From Cadophora sp. MPI-SDFR-AT-0126 (Eukaryota > Ascomycota > Leotiomycetes > Helotiales > Ploettnerulaceae), in contig JAGMVK010000011.1 of assembly GCA_020747065.1 (NCBI GenBank), forward strand, positions 1,364,001 through 1,428,000: a stretch of 64,000 nucleotides of DNA, written 5' to 3'. The notes under the pieces were generated by a model. The model saw only the letters and a list, made by a program, of their open reading frames with translations. It had not been told where the DNA came from and did not search any database. A program made the translations under genes and the position numbers. This document shows positions 21,381 to 30,721 of the stretch, one piece after another (position 1 is the first letter of the stretch; each line of letters opens with the position of its first letter).

Positions 21381-21584
21381 CCTCCTCAGCCAGTATCCAC
21401 AGGATCGACGGCACTTATCCGACAGTCAATCTCGGCCACCCTCAACGACCTTTTGACCGAACTCAATAGATAAGATGTCGGAAGGATCAATTAAAAGCAG
21501 TTTAAAGTTTCGAGGTTACTTTGTGTCATATGAGGCTTGAACTTCCGGTCTCATAATTCCAATTTTATACCTTGTACCGAGATC

Positions 21585-22493
21585 ATGTCTACAACCACCA
21601 CTACTACTCAGACCAACGAGGTCTTGACTCTGTCAACATTCCCAACTGGCATTTCAGCACGTCTCGCTTCTCGGAGCAATAAGCACACCAAATCCACCTC
21701 CGGACTCGCACCGTCACATCTCCAAGCCAACCTCATCATCCTCCCTTCTAAATATGCAGCCGACTTTCGAGATCTCTGCGCAAGAAACCCAGTTCCATGT
21801 CCCTTGATCGCCGAATCAAGTGCTCCAGGAGACTTCTCAACCCTCAAGTCGTACCTACCCAGCGTACCAGATTCCAAGATCGCATCTTCGCTTGATCTCC
21901 GCACTGACTGTCCCCGTTTCAACGTCTACCAAGACTCGAAGCTCCTTAAAGAGGGAATATCTGATATCATGGCCCAATGGACATCTGATCATGTCGCTTT
22001 CCTCATCGGCTGCAGCTACAGTTTCGAGTCGGCACTCGTTCGAGCTGGTTTCCCGCCCAGACATGCCCTGCTAGATCGGAATGTACCTATGTACCGGACG
22101 AACATTCCTTTGAACCCAGCCGGCTCTTTCACGGGCGGGACATACGTGGTCTCGATGCGGCCATACAAGAAGAAAGATATCGATGCCATCCGGGCCATTA
22201 CGAGACGCTATCTTCCCACTCATGGTGAATGTGTGGCCTGGGGATGGGAGGCGGTTGAGAGACTGGGGATTAAAAACATTGATCTGCCGCAGTGGGGCGA
22301 TGCGCCTTTGACCATGGATGGAAGGCCATTGAGTGAGATGTTTGGAGATGAGGAGAATGTGCCGCTGTTTTGGGGATGTGGTGTCACGCCTCAGGAGGCA
22401 GTGATGAGAGCTGAACTGGAGGGTGTCGTGATGGCGCATGCGCCGGGACATATGCTTGTGTTGGACTGCTTGGAGGAAGAGGTCCTGAAATGA
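21585..22493 (+). CDS. DUF1445 / D-glutamate cyclase family protein
   Basis: A single-exon 302-residue protein of the DUF1445 (YcsI-like putative hydro-lyase) family. Vertebrate relatives (DGLUCY) interconvert D-glutamate and 5-oxo-D-proline. The start at 21585 (MSTTTTTTQ) is preferred over 21537 because family similarity begins soon after. Family features: GLAPSHLQANLIILP near the N terminus, CPRFNVYQDSKL, the conserved FLIGCSYSFESALVRAG, RNVPMYRTNIP, GTYVVSMRP, HGECVAWG and PLFWGCGVTPQEAV. The C-terminal APGHMLVLDC closes the domain. It is divergent from 5-oxoprolinase and lies 1.1 kb from a Dal5-like carrier. In Bacillus, ycsI also sits near 5-oxoprolinase genes. The reaction here is inferred: D-glutamate/5-oxo-D-proline interconversion, or another lyase step. 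Confidence 0.88.
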   Translation: MSTTTTTTQTNEVLTLSTFPTGISARLASRSNKHTKSTSGLAPSHLQANLIILPSKYAADFRDLCARNPVPCPLIAESSAPGDFSTLKSYLPSVPDSKIASSLDLRTDCPRFNVYQDSKLLKEGISDIMAQWTSDHVAFLIGCSYSFESALVRAGFPPRHALLDRNVPMYRTNIPLNPAGSFTGGTYVVSMRPYKKKDIDAIRAITRRYLPTHGECVAWGWEAVERLGIKNIDLPQWGDAPLTMDGRPLSEMFGDEENVPLFWGCGVTPQEAVMRAELEGVVMAHAPGHMLVLDCLEEEVLK

Positions 22494-23009
22494 TTGTGCA
22501 CATTATGAGTAGCAAATACATAGATGATTATGACATTTAGATTCTCAAATCTCCAAAATTTGTCCACTTAAGGGAAATTCATCCGACTGGATTTCCTGCC
22601 ATTAAGATACGACACTTCAGGAAATGTCGATAAGTATAGCTCGCACTGTAGCAAAATTTTGTATGGCGATCGATGATTGAATCCTACTTATGACCTTGTT
22701 TTTTACTATACAAATTCAGCGGAGCAATTTTGGTCAAAGGGAAGAGAGACCACTAGGTTGACATGTTAAGCGAGGGTCGGCGCTCATGGTTGATGATACT
22801 TTAAGTATTGACATCGTGCGGAATCACATTCTTAGAATACTTTATAAACCAATTTGACATGATTATCCAAAGTAAATAAATGCTTGATTGAAATTACTGA
22901 TCTTCTGCTCTGGGTCCGAACCTCCATGAGATCAGCCTCTATGGAAATAAGACCACCCCATACGCAACACTGCACAGGTTGACATCCATCTCACACAGCC
23001 AGACACTAC
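22494..23009. other. Convergent 3' intergenic region
   Basis: AT-rich sequence between the plus-strand DUF1445 gene and the minus-strand MFS gene. Nothing coding; presumably two 3' UTRs and terminators. Confidence 0.5.
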
Positions 23010-24641
23010 CTAGTACACGTATCTGAAGTCCAGATTCTCTTCACCTGTGGTACCCTTTCTATCATCTTCTCTCTCACCTCTGGAGATCCTGTCTTTCTTC
23101 GAGTTCTGAATCTTGTAATAAACAAGCTGGACCGAGATCAAGCCCATAGAGATGAGTGCCGAGCCAAGCGAGCTCCAATGTCCCAACATGTATGGCGACT
23201 TGCGGTATACCTGCGGCGCAACAACACCGGCAACATTGCCAATAGCCTGGGAAAGCCCAAGCGCCGTTGCACGTCGATAGTGAGGCGCCGTGTTATTGAC
23301 GATCCAAGTTTCGTTCAGTCCTGGGCCGCAATACAGTGGGAGGGCAATGAGGTAGCAAGCGGCATACTTGACTGCATTGCTGTCTGATGCGACCAAAAGT
23401 GCATATCCGATGACAGCGAATACATCGAGGAAGAGAAGAACTGAACCTCGAAGCCCGTACTTGTCGCCAATAGTGGCAGCTACGAAGAAAGAGATTCCGC
23501 CGAGGAGGTAAACTGGAACGCTTAGGTATTGTGCTTCCATTCGGCTGTATCCCAGACCGTTACGGAGGATCGATGGGAGGAAAGTGCTGAAACCATATAG
23601 GATGATGTCTTGGAAGAATTGAATCAAGGCACTGAACATACTGTTAGTACTGGTACGCCCGGCGTGGGAATGACATATGGTACATACCCAGTGTAAACTC
23701 TCCACTCTTTAAGCGCCGATCTGACTTGCGTCCAGTCAAACTTCTCGCGTCCCATGTATTCGAGACGTTGTTGCTCTCGGATCAACATCGCCTCACGCTC
23801 CTCTGGTGTCCACCATTTGGCGTCAGCCGGTTTCTCGGGCAATCCATACCAGACGAATGGCACGATGAGGAGAGAAATAAGTCCCTCTACGATATACAGC
23901 CAGCTCCAAGACCGAAGTCCACCAGCTTCGCCGATCTTGGTAATTCCAGTTGCAATGAGGCCACCAAACATGCCAGAGAAAGAGGTGGCGGCAAATAGGT
24001 AGGCGAAACGGAGACCCTGTTCTTTGCGGTTGTAGACCATGGTGATGTACAGACTGATGCAGGGAAAGAAACCCGCTTCGCACAATCCAAGAACCAGTCG
24101 ACAAGCAACGAGGGAGCCATAGGACTTCACGAATGCCGTGCCGATTGTAACGATTGCCCAGGCAGCCGCCATGATGGTGATGCCGCGGTGAGTCTTGATT
24201 TTCCTCAGTGCGAGCACCAATGGGAAGATAGCGGAAACATATGTGGCAAAGAACACGCTGACAGCCGTGCTATACTGAGCACCACTCAAATTGAGCCTGG
24301 GGGACGACACATATTAGCCCTACATCAAGAAAGGTATTGGAAGTAGGGGAGGTCGCGTTTTGGGAGCAGGAAAAATGTACTCACTGGTCTGTCAATCCGG
24401 CAATAGCAGCATTGCCGATGTTGCTGCGGTCCAAGTAGGAAAGGAAATAGAGGGCACAGAAAAGGGGTGCCAGGCGTGTATCCAGCTTCCGTAAGATCCT
24501 CTTCTGAAGGACAGGGTCGATGTAGACTTCCGCAACTTCTTCGCTCGTCTCATCATCGTTGCCGAAGACTTTCTCATTTGGCTCGCTCTTTGTCGGCTCG
24601 ACGGCCGGAGCCACATATGTGTCTGTATTATTTGACGACAT
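23010..24641 (-). CDS. Dal5-family MFS anion:cation symporter
   Basis: Three exons (24641-24385, 24296-23688, 23640-23010) close to a 498-residue carrier with about 12 membrane spans. The family is the allantoate/nicotinate/biotin-type anion:cation symporters (Dal5, Tna1, Vht1). Signature strings: LFCALYFLSYLDRSNIGNA in TM1, CRLVLGLCEAGFFPCISLY in TM4, and FAYLFAATSFSGMFGGLIA. The cytosolic N terminus (about 1-55) is acidic; the C terminus is charged (KKDRISRGEREDDRK). These carriers move small organic anions, so pyroglutamate or a related carboxylate is a fitting substrate given the neighbours; that part is inference. Introns are 88 and 47 nt. It is divergent from the Zn2Cys6 gene across a promoter with two CGG-N10-CCG sites. 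Confidence 0.88.
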
Positions 24642-24828
24642 TGTAATTGATACGACTGGTGATTGTATGTGGCAGAAGAAACGTGCCTTGACGGGGACTA
24701 CCTATCGGCTCCTGTCCTCAACCCCATCTTTATAGATGGATGGAGTCATAAATGGGGACATGGTATCTGAGCTGAGTGTTGTCACCGGAAAGAGGCGTTC
24801 CTTGGAACACGCGGAGACATCACATAAA

Positions 24829-24844
24829 CGGACATTTAGATCCG
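24829..24844. promoter_or_regulatory. CGG-N10-CCG site 3 (MFS/regulator promoter)
   Basis: CGG ACATTTAGAT CCG, extending to ACGGA-N8-TCCGT. It shares the CGGA...TCCG outer pattern with site 1 at 21318-21333. It lies 187 bp upstream of the MFS start. Confidence 0.6.
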
Positions 24845-24998
24845 TCTATTGTAGATACTGATAATCCGGGGTGATGCTCAGATACTATTAAAATGAACTG
24901 AGAGGATCTTGCTTGGCGGACCCTTCTCAGGGGAGCTAGTGCCCACCGACTCATGCCTCCTATCGGGGATGGCTCTCGCTTAATCTAGCGCAGAAAAA

Positions 24999-25014
24999 CG
25001 GAGGTGGAAGTCCG
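24999..25014. promoter_or_regulatory. CGG-N10-CCG site 4 (MFS/regulator promoter)
   Basis: CGG AGGTGGAAGT CCG. The TGGAAGTCCGCC part equals that of site 2. It lies about 600 bp upstream of the regulator start and 360 bp upstream of the carrier start. Confidence 0.65.
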
Positions 25015-25610
25015 CCACCGAGATACAGATTGAAGACATCGTCACACCTGATAGGCATTGTTGAGGGAAATTCGGAGCATTATTGCTTTCTTGTTACGCG
25101 ATACTGGATTGAATCCAGCCTTGAGGTCTGGTTTACGATAAAGAAGGGCTTTCAACCCCGTCTTTAGGACTTCGTCCAAAGTACCAGATATCCCACTCTT
25201 TAACGCACTTCCGTCTCCGTTCACTTCTCATCGCAAGAGCTGTGAATGCAAGTTAGTGTTGCCGAATCAGGACAATAGATCGTTACTGAAAACAGAGTGT
25301 TGGTTCCCCCACTTCTTTTCATATCACTTTCGGCTTTTGATCATCAATTCGAGGAGCACGCAGTAATTGGCCCTCGAGATCAAGTGAAATATCTGACAAG
25401 AGTAGATGATCCTGTCTTGCTCGACCAGAAGGCTTCAAATCGAACAAGACCTTAGAAGGTGTAAAACAATCTTTGGTCTTTTCGTCTGAGCTTGCCGCTG
25501 ATACGCGACCTCGATCATAGAAACTCGAACAAGACTCATTGAGACGAGAGTCTGGAACCTGTTGAGCGTCGCAGTCCGTATCTTTCCCCGCTTCAAATCG
25601 ATACTTCACC

Positions 25611-27851
25611 ATGCAGCGTAAGTCTGCAACCCCAAGCCCAGCTTCAACTAGCTGCAGCATATCGTATGTCATCCGGACGCGGAGTTGCAATTCCATAGAC
25701 TTTGCTTACCATTTTCAGGTGTGAGAGATGCCGCAGGCGCAAAGTCAGTGATTCTTATTCGCGAGTATGTCAAGCAAGTCGCTCACAGAAGCACTAGATC
25801 AAATGTGATAAGCGGATCCCATGCTCGAAATGCACGAAAGCTGAAGTAGATTGCTCCTTCCCAGGAGGTGGGGAAAGACAACGGTATGTTTAGGCTGCTG
25901 ACATCCACTTGTATTTCTACCTTGCCATTCACACTAACGACAATACATAGGCCAGCATCTAAGAAACACGTTCAAGCTCTTCAGAATCAGATTGCTTCTC
26001 TAGAATCTTTGGTCCAGAAACTTGCTACTGCAGATGAGTCTTCACGGAATGAGATTCTTGCCACAGCGGTCTCTTCCGAGACCCAGGATAACCCCATCAA
26101 TCCTCTCTCAAACCATATCTCACCATCACCGTCGACATCATCAACTGGAGAAATGTTCCTTGGCCGGGCTCGTGAGGGCAGGATGAGAAAGCTTAGCTCG
26201 AGGAAAGCCACACAATTCTTTGGAGGCACAAGCCTATTCGAGATCCAGCTTTCAGGGACTTCAAACAGAGCCTTCTCCCGTAACAACACCGCTCCATCGA
26301 GTTCTTCCGGCCTTGCCCACAATTCTCCCACGACATTTGAACATGACAGCCACATTTTCGAGCCCCAGGGTCAGATCTGTCGGCAATTGCTGTCGGTATT
26401 CTTCCTAAATGTTTACCAATACAACATGTGCATCTATCGCGAGTACTTCTTGCGAGACTATGCCGCTGGTGAAGGACCGTATTACTCTGATATGCTGCTG
26501 TATTCTATCTGTGCAACTGCGGCACTTGTCTCGCCGGATGCCTCGCTTAAGGCGCTGTCCTCCATGTTCGCAAAACAAGCTACAACAATGCTCTACGATT
26601 CGTTAGAGCTTCCAGAACTCACTACTCTCCAGTCACTTCTTGTCTTGGGACAGCTGGAGATAGGTCAGGGAAGAGGATCCAAAGGCTGGCTCTTCTGTGG
26701 CATGGCCTGCCGTTTGACCCACGAGATGGGATTGCACCTCGATCCAAACAATTGGAATGTTGCAGCTGACTCGTCCATCGACCGGGAAGTCTTGCGTCGT
26801 GTATATTGGGCTGCATTTATCGTGGATAAGCAGCTAAGTCTCTATTTCGGGCGGCCTCCAGCCCTCTATCCTCACGGAGCTGATGTTAGAAATACGATCA
26901 GGATTCCGTATCCACCTGAGTGGGAAAACCTTCTGAACACTTATGTGTCCCAGGGAAACTCTGCAGATAATTTTGAGGATGGTCTGTCAATCGTAGCAGG
27001 ATTTACGCATCGTGTCGAGCTTTCCAAGATCTTTCATACTATGATTGTCGACATTTTTGAGAACCGACATCGCAAGATCGATATCACAATTGCTGCGGCA
27101 ACAGCACAGGTGAGCATGCAATTTTAATATTTGGCAGTATTCCTAAGGGAAGGCCCTGTGGAGAGACATCCAGTGCCTTGCCGTAGGTGAAGAGCATTGC
27201 TAAGAAACGATATAGAGGATCCACAGTTCTCTGGCCAAGTGGCTTGCCATGCTGCCACAGAAACTGCATTGGAACCAATGGACCGTCGAGCAAGTTCCTC
27301 CCTACGTCCTACACCTCCATATGGCCTTCCACACTGGAATTATCATACTACACAGGCCTTCCCGACAGTTCCTAGATGACGAGGCAGTCACCAAAGGCGA
27401 TGACGTTGAAGTCTGCTACGAATCTCTGGGTGCAATATTGCGCCTCATGCGAGTTTACAGCAAGCACTACCGCTTCGAAGCATTACCTTTGGATTTCGTA
27501 CACACGCTATCAGCAGCAGCAGGCGTGCTATTGATGAAGAGATACTTGGAGAAATCATCTTGGGCAGACAAAGACATATCGAAACCTCTTGGACAAATAT
27601 TGGAGGCCATGGGTGTGGTTGAAAGCGTTTGGCCGTGCATCACCGAAATCAAGGAGGGGATCCTGGAGACTATGAGCCCCGCAGGTGGAAGCGATCCACA
27701 ACATGACTATGAAACTGATTACAACCTAATGGGTATGTTGGAGTACGGGCCAGGGTCTCTCCCAAATCCATGGTTTACTGGAGTCGAGAATAACCCAGGG
27801 GATTTGTGCTTTTTGGTAACTGATGATTTTCTGAACGGTTTCGTTACCTAG
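25611..27851 (+). CDS. Zn2Cys6 transcription factor, probable cluster regulator
   Basis: Five exons (25611-25663, 25719-25743, 25798-25883, 25951-27109, 27216-27851) close in phase to 652 residues. The zinc cluster is CERCRRRKIKCDKRIPCSKC then T-x5-C, spacing C-x2-C-x6-C-x5-C-x2-C-x6-C. It is split by an intron after the first Cys pair, which is why it is easy to miss. A linker GGGERQRPASKKHV and a coiled-coil string (VQALQNQIASLESLVQKLA) follow, fitting dimeric binding to CGG repeats. The middle carries the fungal-specific transcription factor domain (CRLTHEMGLHLD, RRVYWAAFIVDKQLSLYFGR). The last exon has KLHWNQWTVEQVPPYVLHLH. Exon 2 is only 25 nt and its donor is GTCAGT, a weaker form. The first exon is inferred from a GTATGT donor and phase. 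Position between carrier and enzymes suggests pathway-specific control. Confidence 0.82.
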
Positions 27852-28121
27852 TTCTAGCGTGCGAAGGCTCAAGTTCTTATCAAATGCACTTCTTCCACGA
27901 CTTCCTGCATATTTTTCATCGTGGTGTTCCCTCCACTAATCAGTATGACCAAATTCTACGCCTTATCTGCCCCCTATTTTCTCGCATCGATAGCCGAGAA
28001 TAAATAAGGAGTTAGACAACAAAATTACATATTCTCAATTAAGCTCATGTTGACTACTATTTTATCTCCATTTACAATTAGTCTTGAGATACACATACCT
28101 CTTCCCTTGCATTTCCAAAAC

Positions 28122-30054
28122 TTAACCCGGAGTATAATACGGAGCTTGTGCCCAAAAATCGCACTGTTTCACAGCCCCAGGATCCGGAAGCAACATGCCC
28201 AAAGCAGGCTGGAACAAGCCTTTCGAACTAATACTCGAAACCGTAAAAGCCTTTCCGTACGGAACCATATCCTGTACTCCTTGCGCCACCGGTTTCCCCG
28301 TCATAGCAAAAGACGTCAAATATCTTTGAAGCGTAGCCGCGACCGTGGCATTGACACGAGCCCCTTGATTGAGCGAAGAAGTATCGCCGTTGAAGAACGT
28401 GTAGGCGTTGTCTTGTCCGTGCAGTCCCGGGGGGACCCAAAAGACGTAGGCGTAGCCTGAGAGTCTCGTTGCGAGATACTTGACGTTGCAGGTTACGAGG
28501 AAGTTGGAGATGGCGAGAGCGGTTCGTTGGATGGATGTTTTGTAGCCGTAGGTCCCGTTGAAGATAGGGGGATAGAGTTCGGTGGTGATGGTGTTTATGG
28601 TGGATTCGTTGGCTGTTGGGTAGAGGTTGGCGATTGCCGCTTCGTAGTCGTCTTGAGTTTGGACGAATGGTGGAGTGAAGAGGAGTCCCTCGTCCGATGT
28701 ATGGCTCACCAGTACGCTGACGTTGTGGTAAGACCCATTCGCTACCAGTCGAAGAGGAAGGTCTGGGACATAGGAATTTGGTGAAGGGTCAACAAACGGA
28801 CCAAAGTAAAGGAACCATAGGTCGATAGACCTGTCATAATTGTGTTGACGGCATACAAGGCTTCGAACGGAAGGGAGCGAAGATCATCGGCCGAGCTGAT
28901 AGTCATATTCGTGATGGCCGAAGCGTTCTTCAGGGCATTGGCGAAGATTTGCTTCGATTGAGTTGGGACGAATATTTGGAAAGCTGGGCTTTGAGGTATC
29001 GCTCGTTGGAAAGGAACTGATCCTAGTCCACCATACGAAGTGATGTGATGCATGATTGAGCCGGCGCCAGCAGATTCTCCCATGACGGTCACGCGTGATA
29101 GATCACCGCCAAAGAGGTGGATGTTTTGTTGGATCCAATCGAGTGCTAGTCTCTGATCGAGGAGACCAACGTTTGCGGTGATATTTTCGGATCCGGATAA
29201 CCAGCCCTGAGTATATCAATAAGTTGATGAATATCGTGAGTTGAATGCACAACTTACAAAAAGTCCAAGGCGGTAATTCATAGCAACGTACACAATGCCC
29301 TCCCCATCATTCTCTAAACTACGAGATATCAAACTCGCAGGATTTCCGTAAGACGTCTTGCTACCACCTGTATATCCGCCTCCGTAGATCCAAACCAGGA
29401 CAGGAGCTCCGGGTGGGACCTTACATGGTTGGCCAGGTTCGCATTGAACTGTATGATATCCACTTGTCCCATTAGTTTTCGTGATATTGAAAACCTTCTG
29501 AGGTACAATGACATCGAGGAAGAGACAGTCTTCAGAGACGCCAGGACCTGGAGTCAGGAGAGAAGAGATATTGGTGCTCGTCGGCATTTGCATCATGGAC
29601 GGATGGGTGTAATTGCTGATGTTTTGGCCAGTCAGGAGGTCGGTGAAGAATTCTGTGGCTTCAGAAATCCATGCTAACAAATCATCAGAATTCATTCATA
29701 CTATAAAGGTTTGAGCAGAGATCAAGTACCTGGGCCTGCCTGGGGGCACATGACACTATTTTGGCCATCATTAACAGTCGTGTTGCGACCGCTGGGAGCA
29801 AGTGGCGGCGAGAACCGAAGAGGGCCAACGGGAGCCTGTCCAAAACGTATATTGGAGAAATTAAAGTATCCTGAGCCGGATTCCTGATTTTGATGAGTAT
29901 AAAAAGGTCATAAGTGTATTGAAGGACTTACATTCAGCGTTGCTTGATGTACAGCATACCCAAGATCCACAACAGGAAGAGCTGCTTGAGCTGCCGCGAG
30001 AGTACAGAGTGCTGCTGTTGAAATTCCCAGCAAAAAACTAGATTTGACCATCAT
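28122..30054 (-). CDS. Secreted type-B carboxylesterase, with a frameshift
   Basis: Four exons (30054-29932, 29883-29730, 29673-29258, 29206-28122) encode about 592 residues of an alpha/beta-hydrolase carboxylesterase/lipase. A signal peptide (MMVKSSFLLGISTAALCTLAAA) leads it. Oxyanion motif PVLVWIYGGGYTGG, nucleophile elbow VMGESAGAGS and the early CPQ..GVSEDCLFLDV Cys pair are present. In the last exon the frame changes at about 28801-28807: sense TTTACTTTGGTCCG must lose its frame to pass from ...STYGSFT to GPFVDPSPNSYVPDLP, as if one T is missing. No intron fits there. Either a sequencing indel or early loss of function. The C-terminal GKPVAQGVQDMVPYG and a final Cys look normal. Many N-glycosylation sites. 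Confidence 0.8.
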
Positions 30055-30721
30055 GACTGCTGTAAATGCTCAGGAAAATTGGGAGCCGAAGAAAATTGAA
30101 GATGGGGGACATGAAAGCAGAACATGTGTGGACAGACTACGTGAAGTAGTCTTCACCTACCAGAAGCACCATGGCTAGCACACTCTCTAAATCCATCCAT
30201 GATGCCGTGTTCTCACATGGCAACGCGGCCCCTCGGCAAAGCCATTATCAGAACCAGAACGGATCTCCAGGTCTCTAGACTCTGCTCTGCACTGCAGAAA
30301 TCAAGCTCATCAGCGCGAGATACGAAAACGCGGGGTGGTGCGGGATGATCTCACTAGCTCGCGGCGCCTGCCATCTGAAGTTAGAACTGCCCGAGATCAG
30401 GCGGCCAGGCCCACTAACTTTAGTACAATTAAATCCCTACTAAGTTAAAGAAATGTAGAACGGCCTCGGTACGGTGAGTGGAAGCAGCCGCATCGGAAAG
30501 ACTGCTTTGGGTAGGTTAAAGGCACTCTTACGTCAACGTATATTTTGCACTTACTGGCACACCCTCCAGCAATCGCTGAAGCTTCTCAAGCCGGGCTGCG
30601 GCCTTTATTTGACATGGGCAAGAGATAGACAGTGTAGATTTCTCTCAAGCCGACCGCAACGATTTCACAGTTTCTCGCTCGCTCGCTCGCTTAACTTCCT
30701 TTTCCTACCCAACATAGTCCT
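30055..30721. other. Intergenic region upstream of the carboxylesterase
   Basis: Promoter of the minus-strand esterase and 3' flank of the next gene. A (GCTC)n-like string at about 30677-30690 is the only repeat seen. No gene. Confidence 0.5.

Larger units (their letters stand above)
21202..21584. promoter_or_regulatory. Bidirectional promoter of OXP1 and the DUF1445 gene
   Basis: A 383-bp spacer between two divergent start codons. It holds two CGG-N10-CCG palindromes (21318-21333, 21365-21380) and further isolated CGG/CCG triplets. The second site contains TGGAAGTCCGCC, also found in the promoter between the MFS carrier and the regulator gene at 25.0 kb. Shared control of the two enzymes is inferred. 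Confidence 0.65.
24642..25610. promoter_or_regulatory. Divergent promoter region of the MFS carrier and Zn2Cys6 regulator
   Basis: A 969-bp spacer between two divergent starts. It contains two CGG-N10-CCG palindromes (24829-24844 and 24999-25014) plus an extra GGCGGAC near 24914. Open frames at 25042-25224 and 25319-25696 on the minus strand have no family features and are treated as chance. The arrangement allows the regulator to control itself and the carrier. Confidence 0.6.

Noticed and set aside
27110..27215. An extra small exon inside the fourth intron of the cluster regulator
   Set aside because: Reading VFLREGPVERHPVP from this stretch needs a different intron phase; joining 27109 directly to 27216 keeps phase and gives a continuous conserved-looking sequence.
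28742..28812. A short intron explaining the esterase frame change
   Set aside because: The only GT-AG pair would be about 41 nt and would remove the conserved GPFVD...YVPDLP region.
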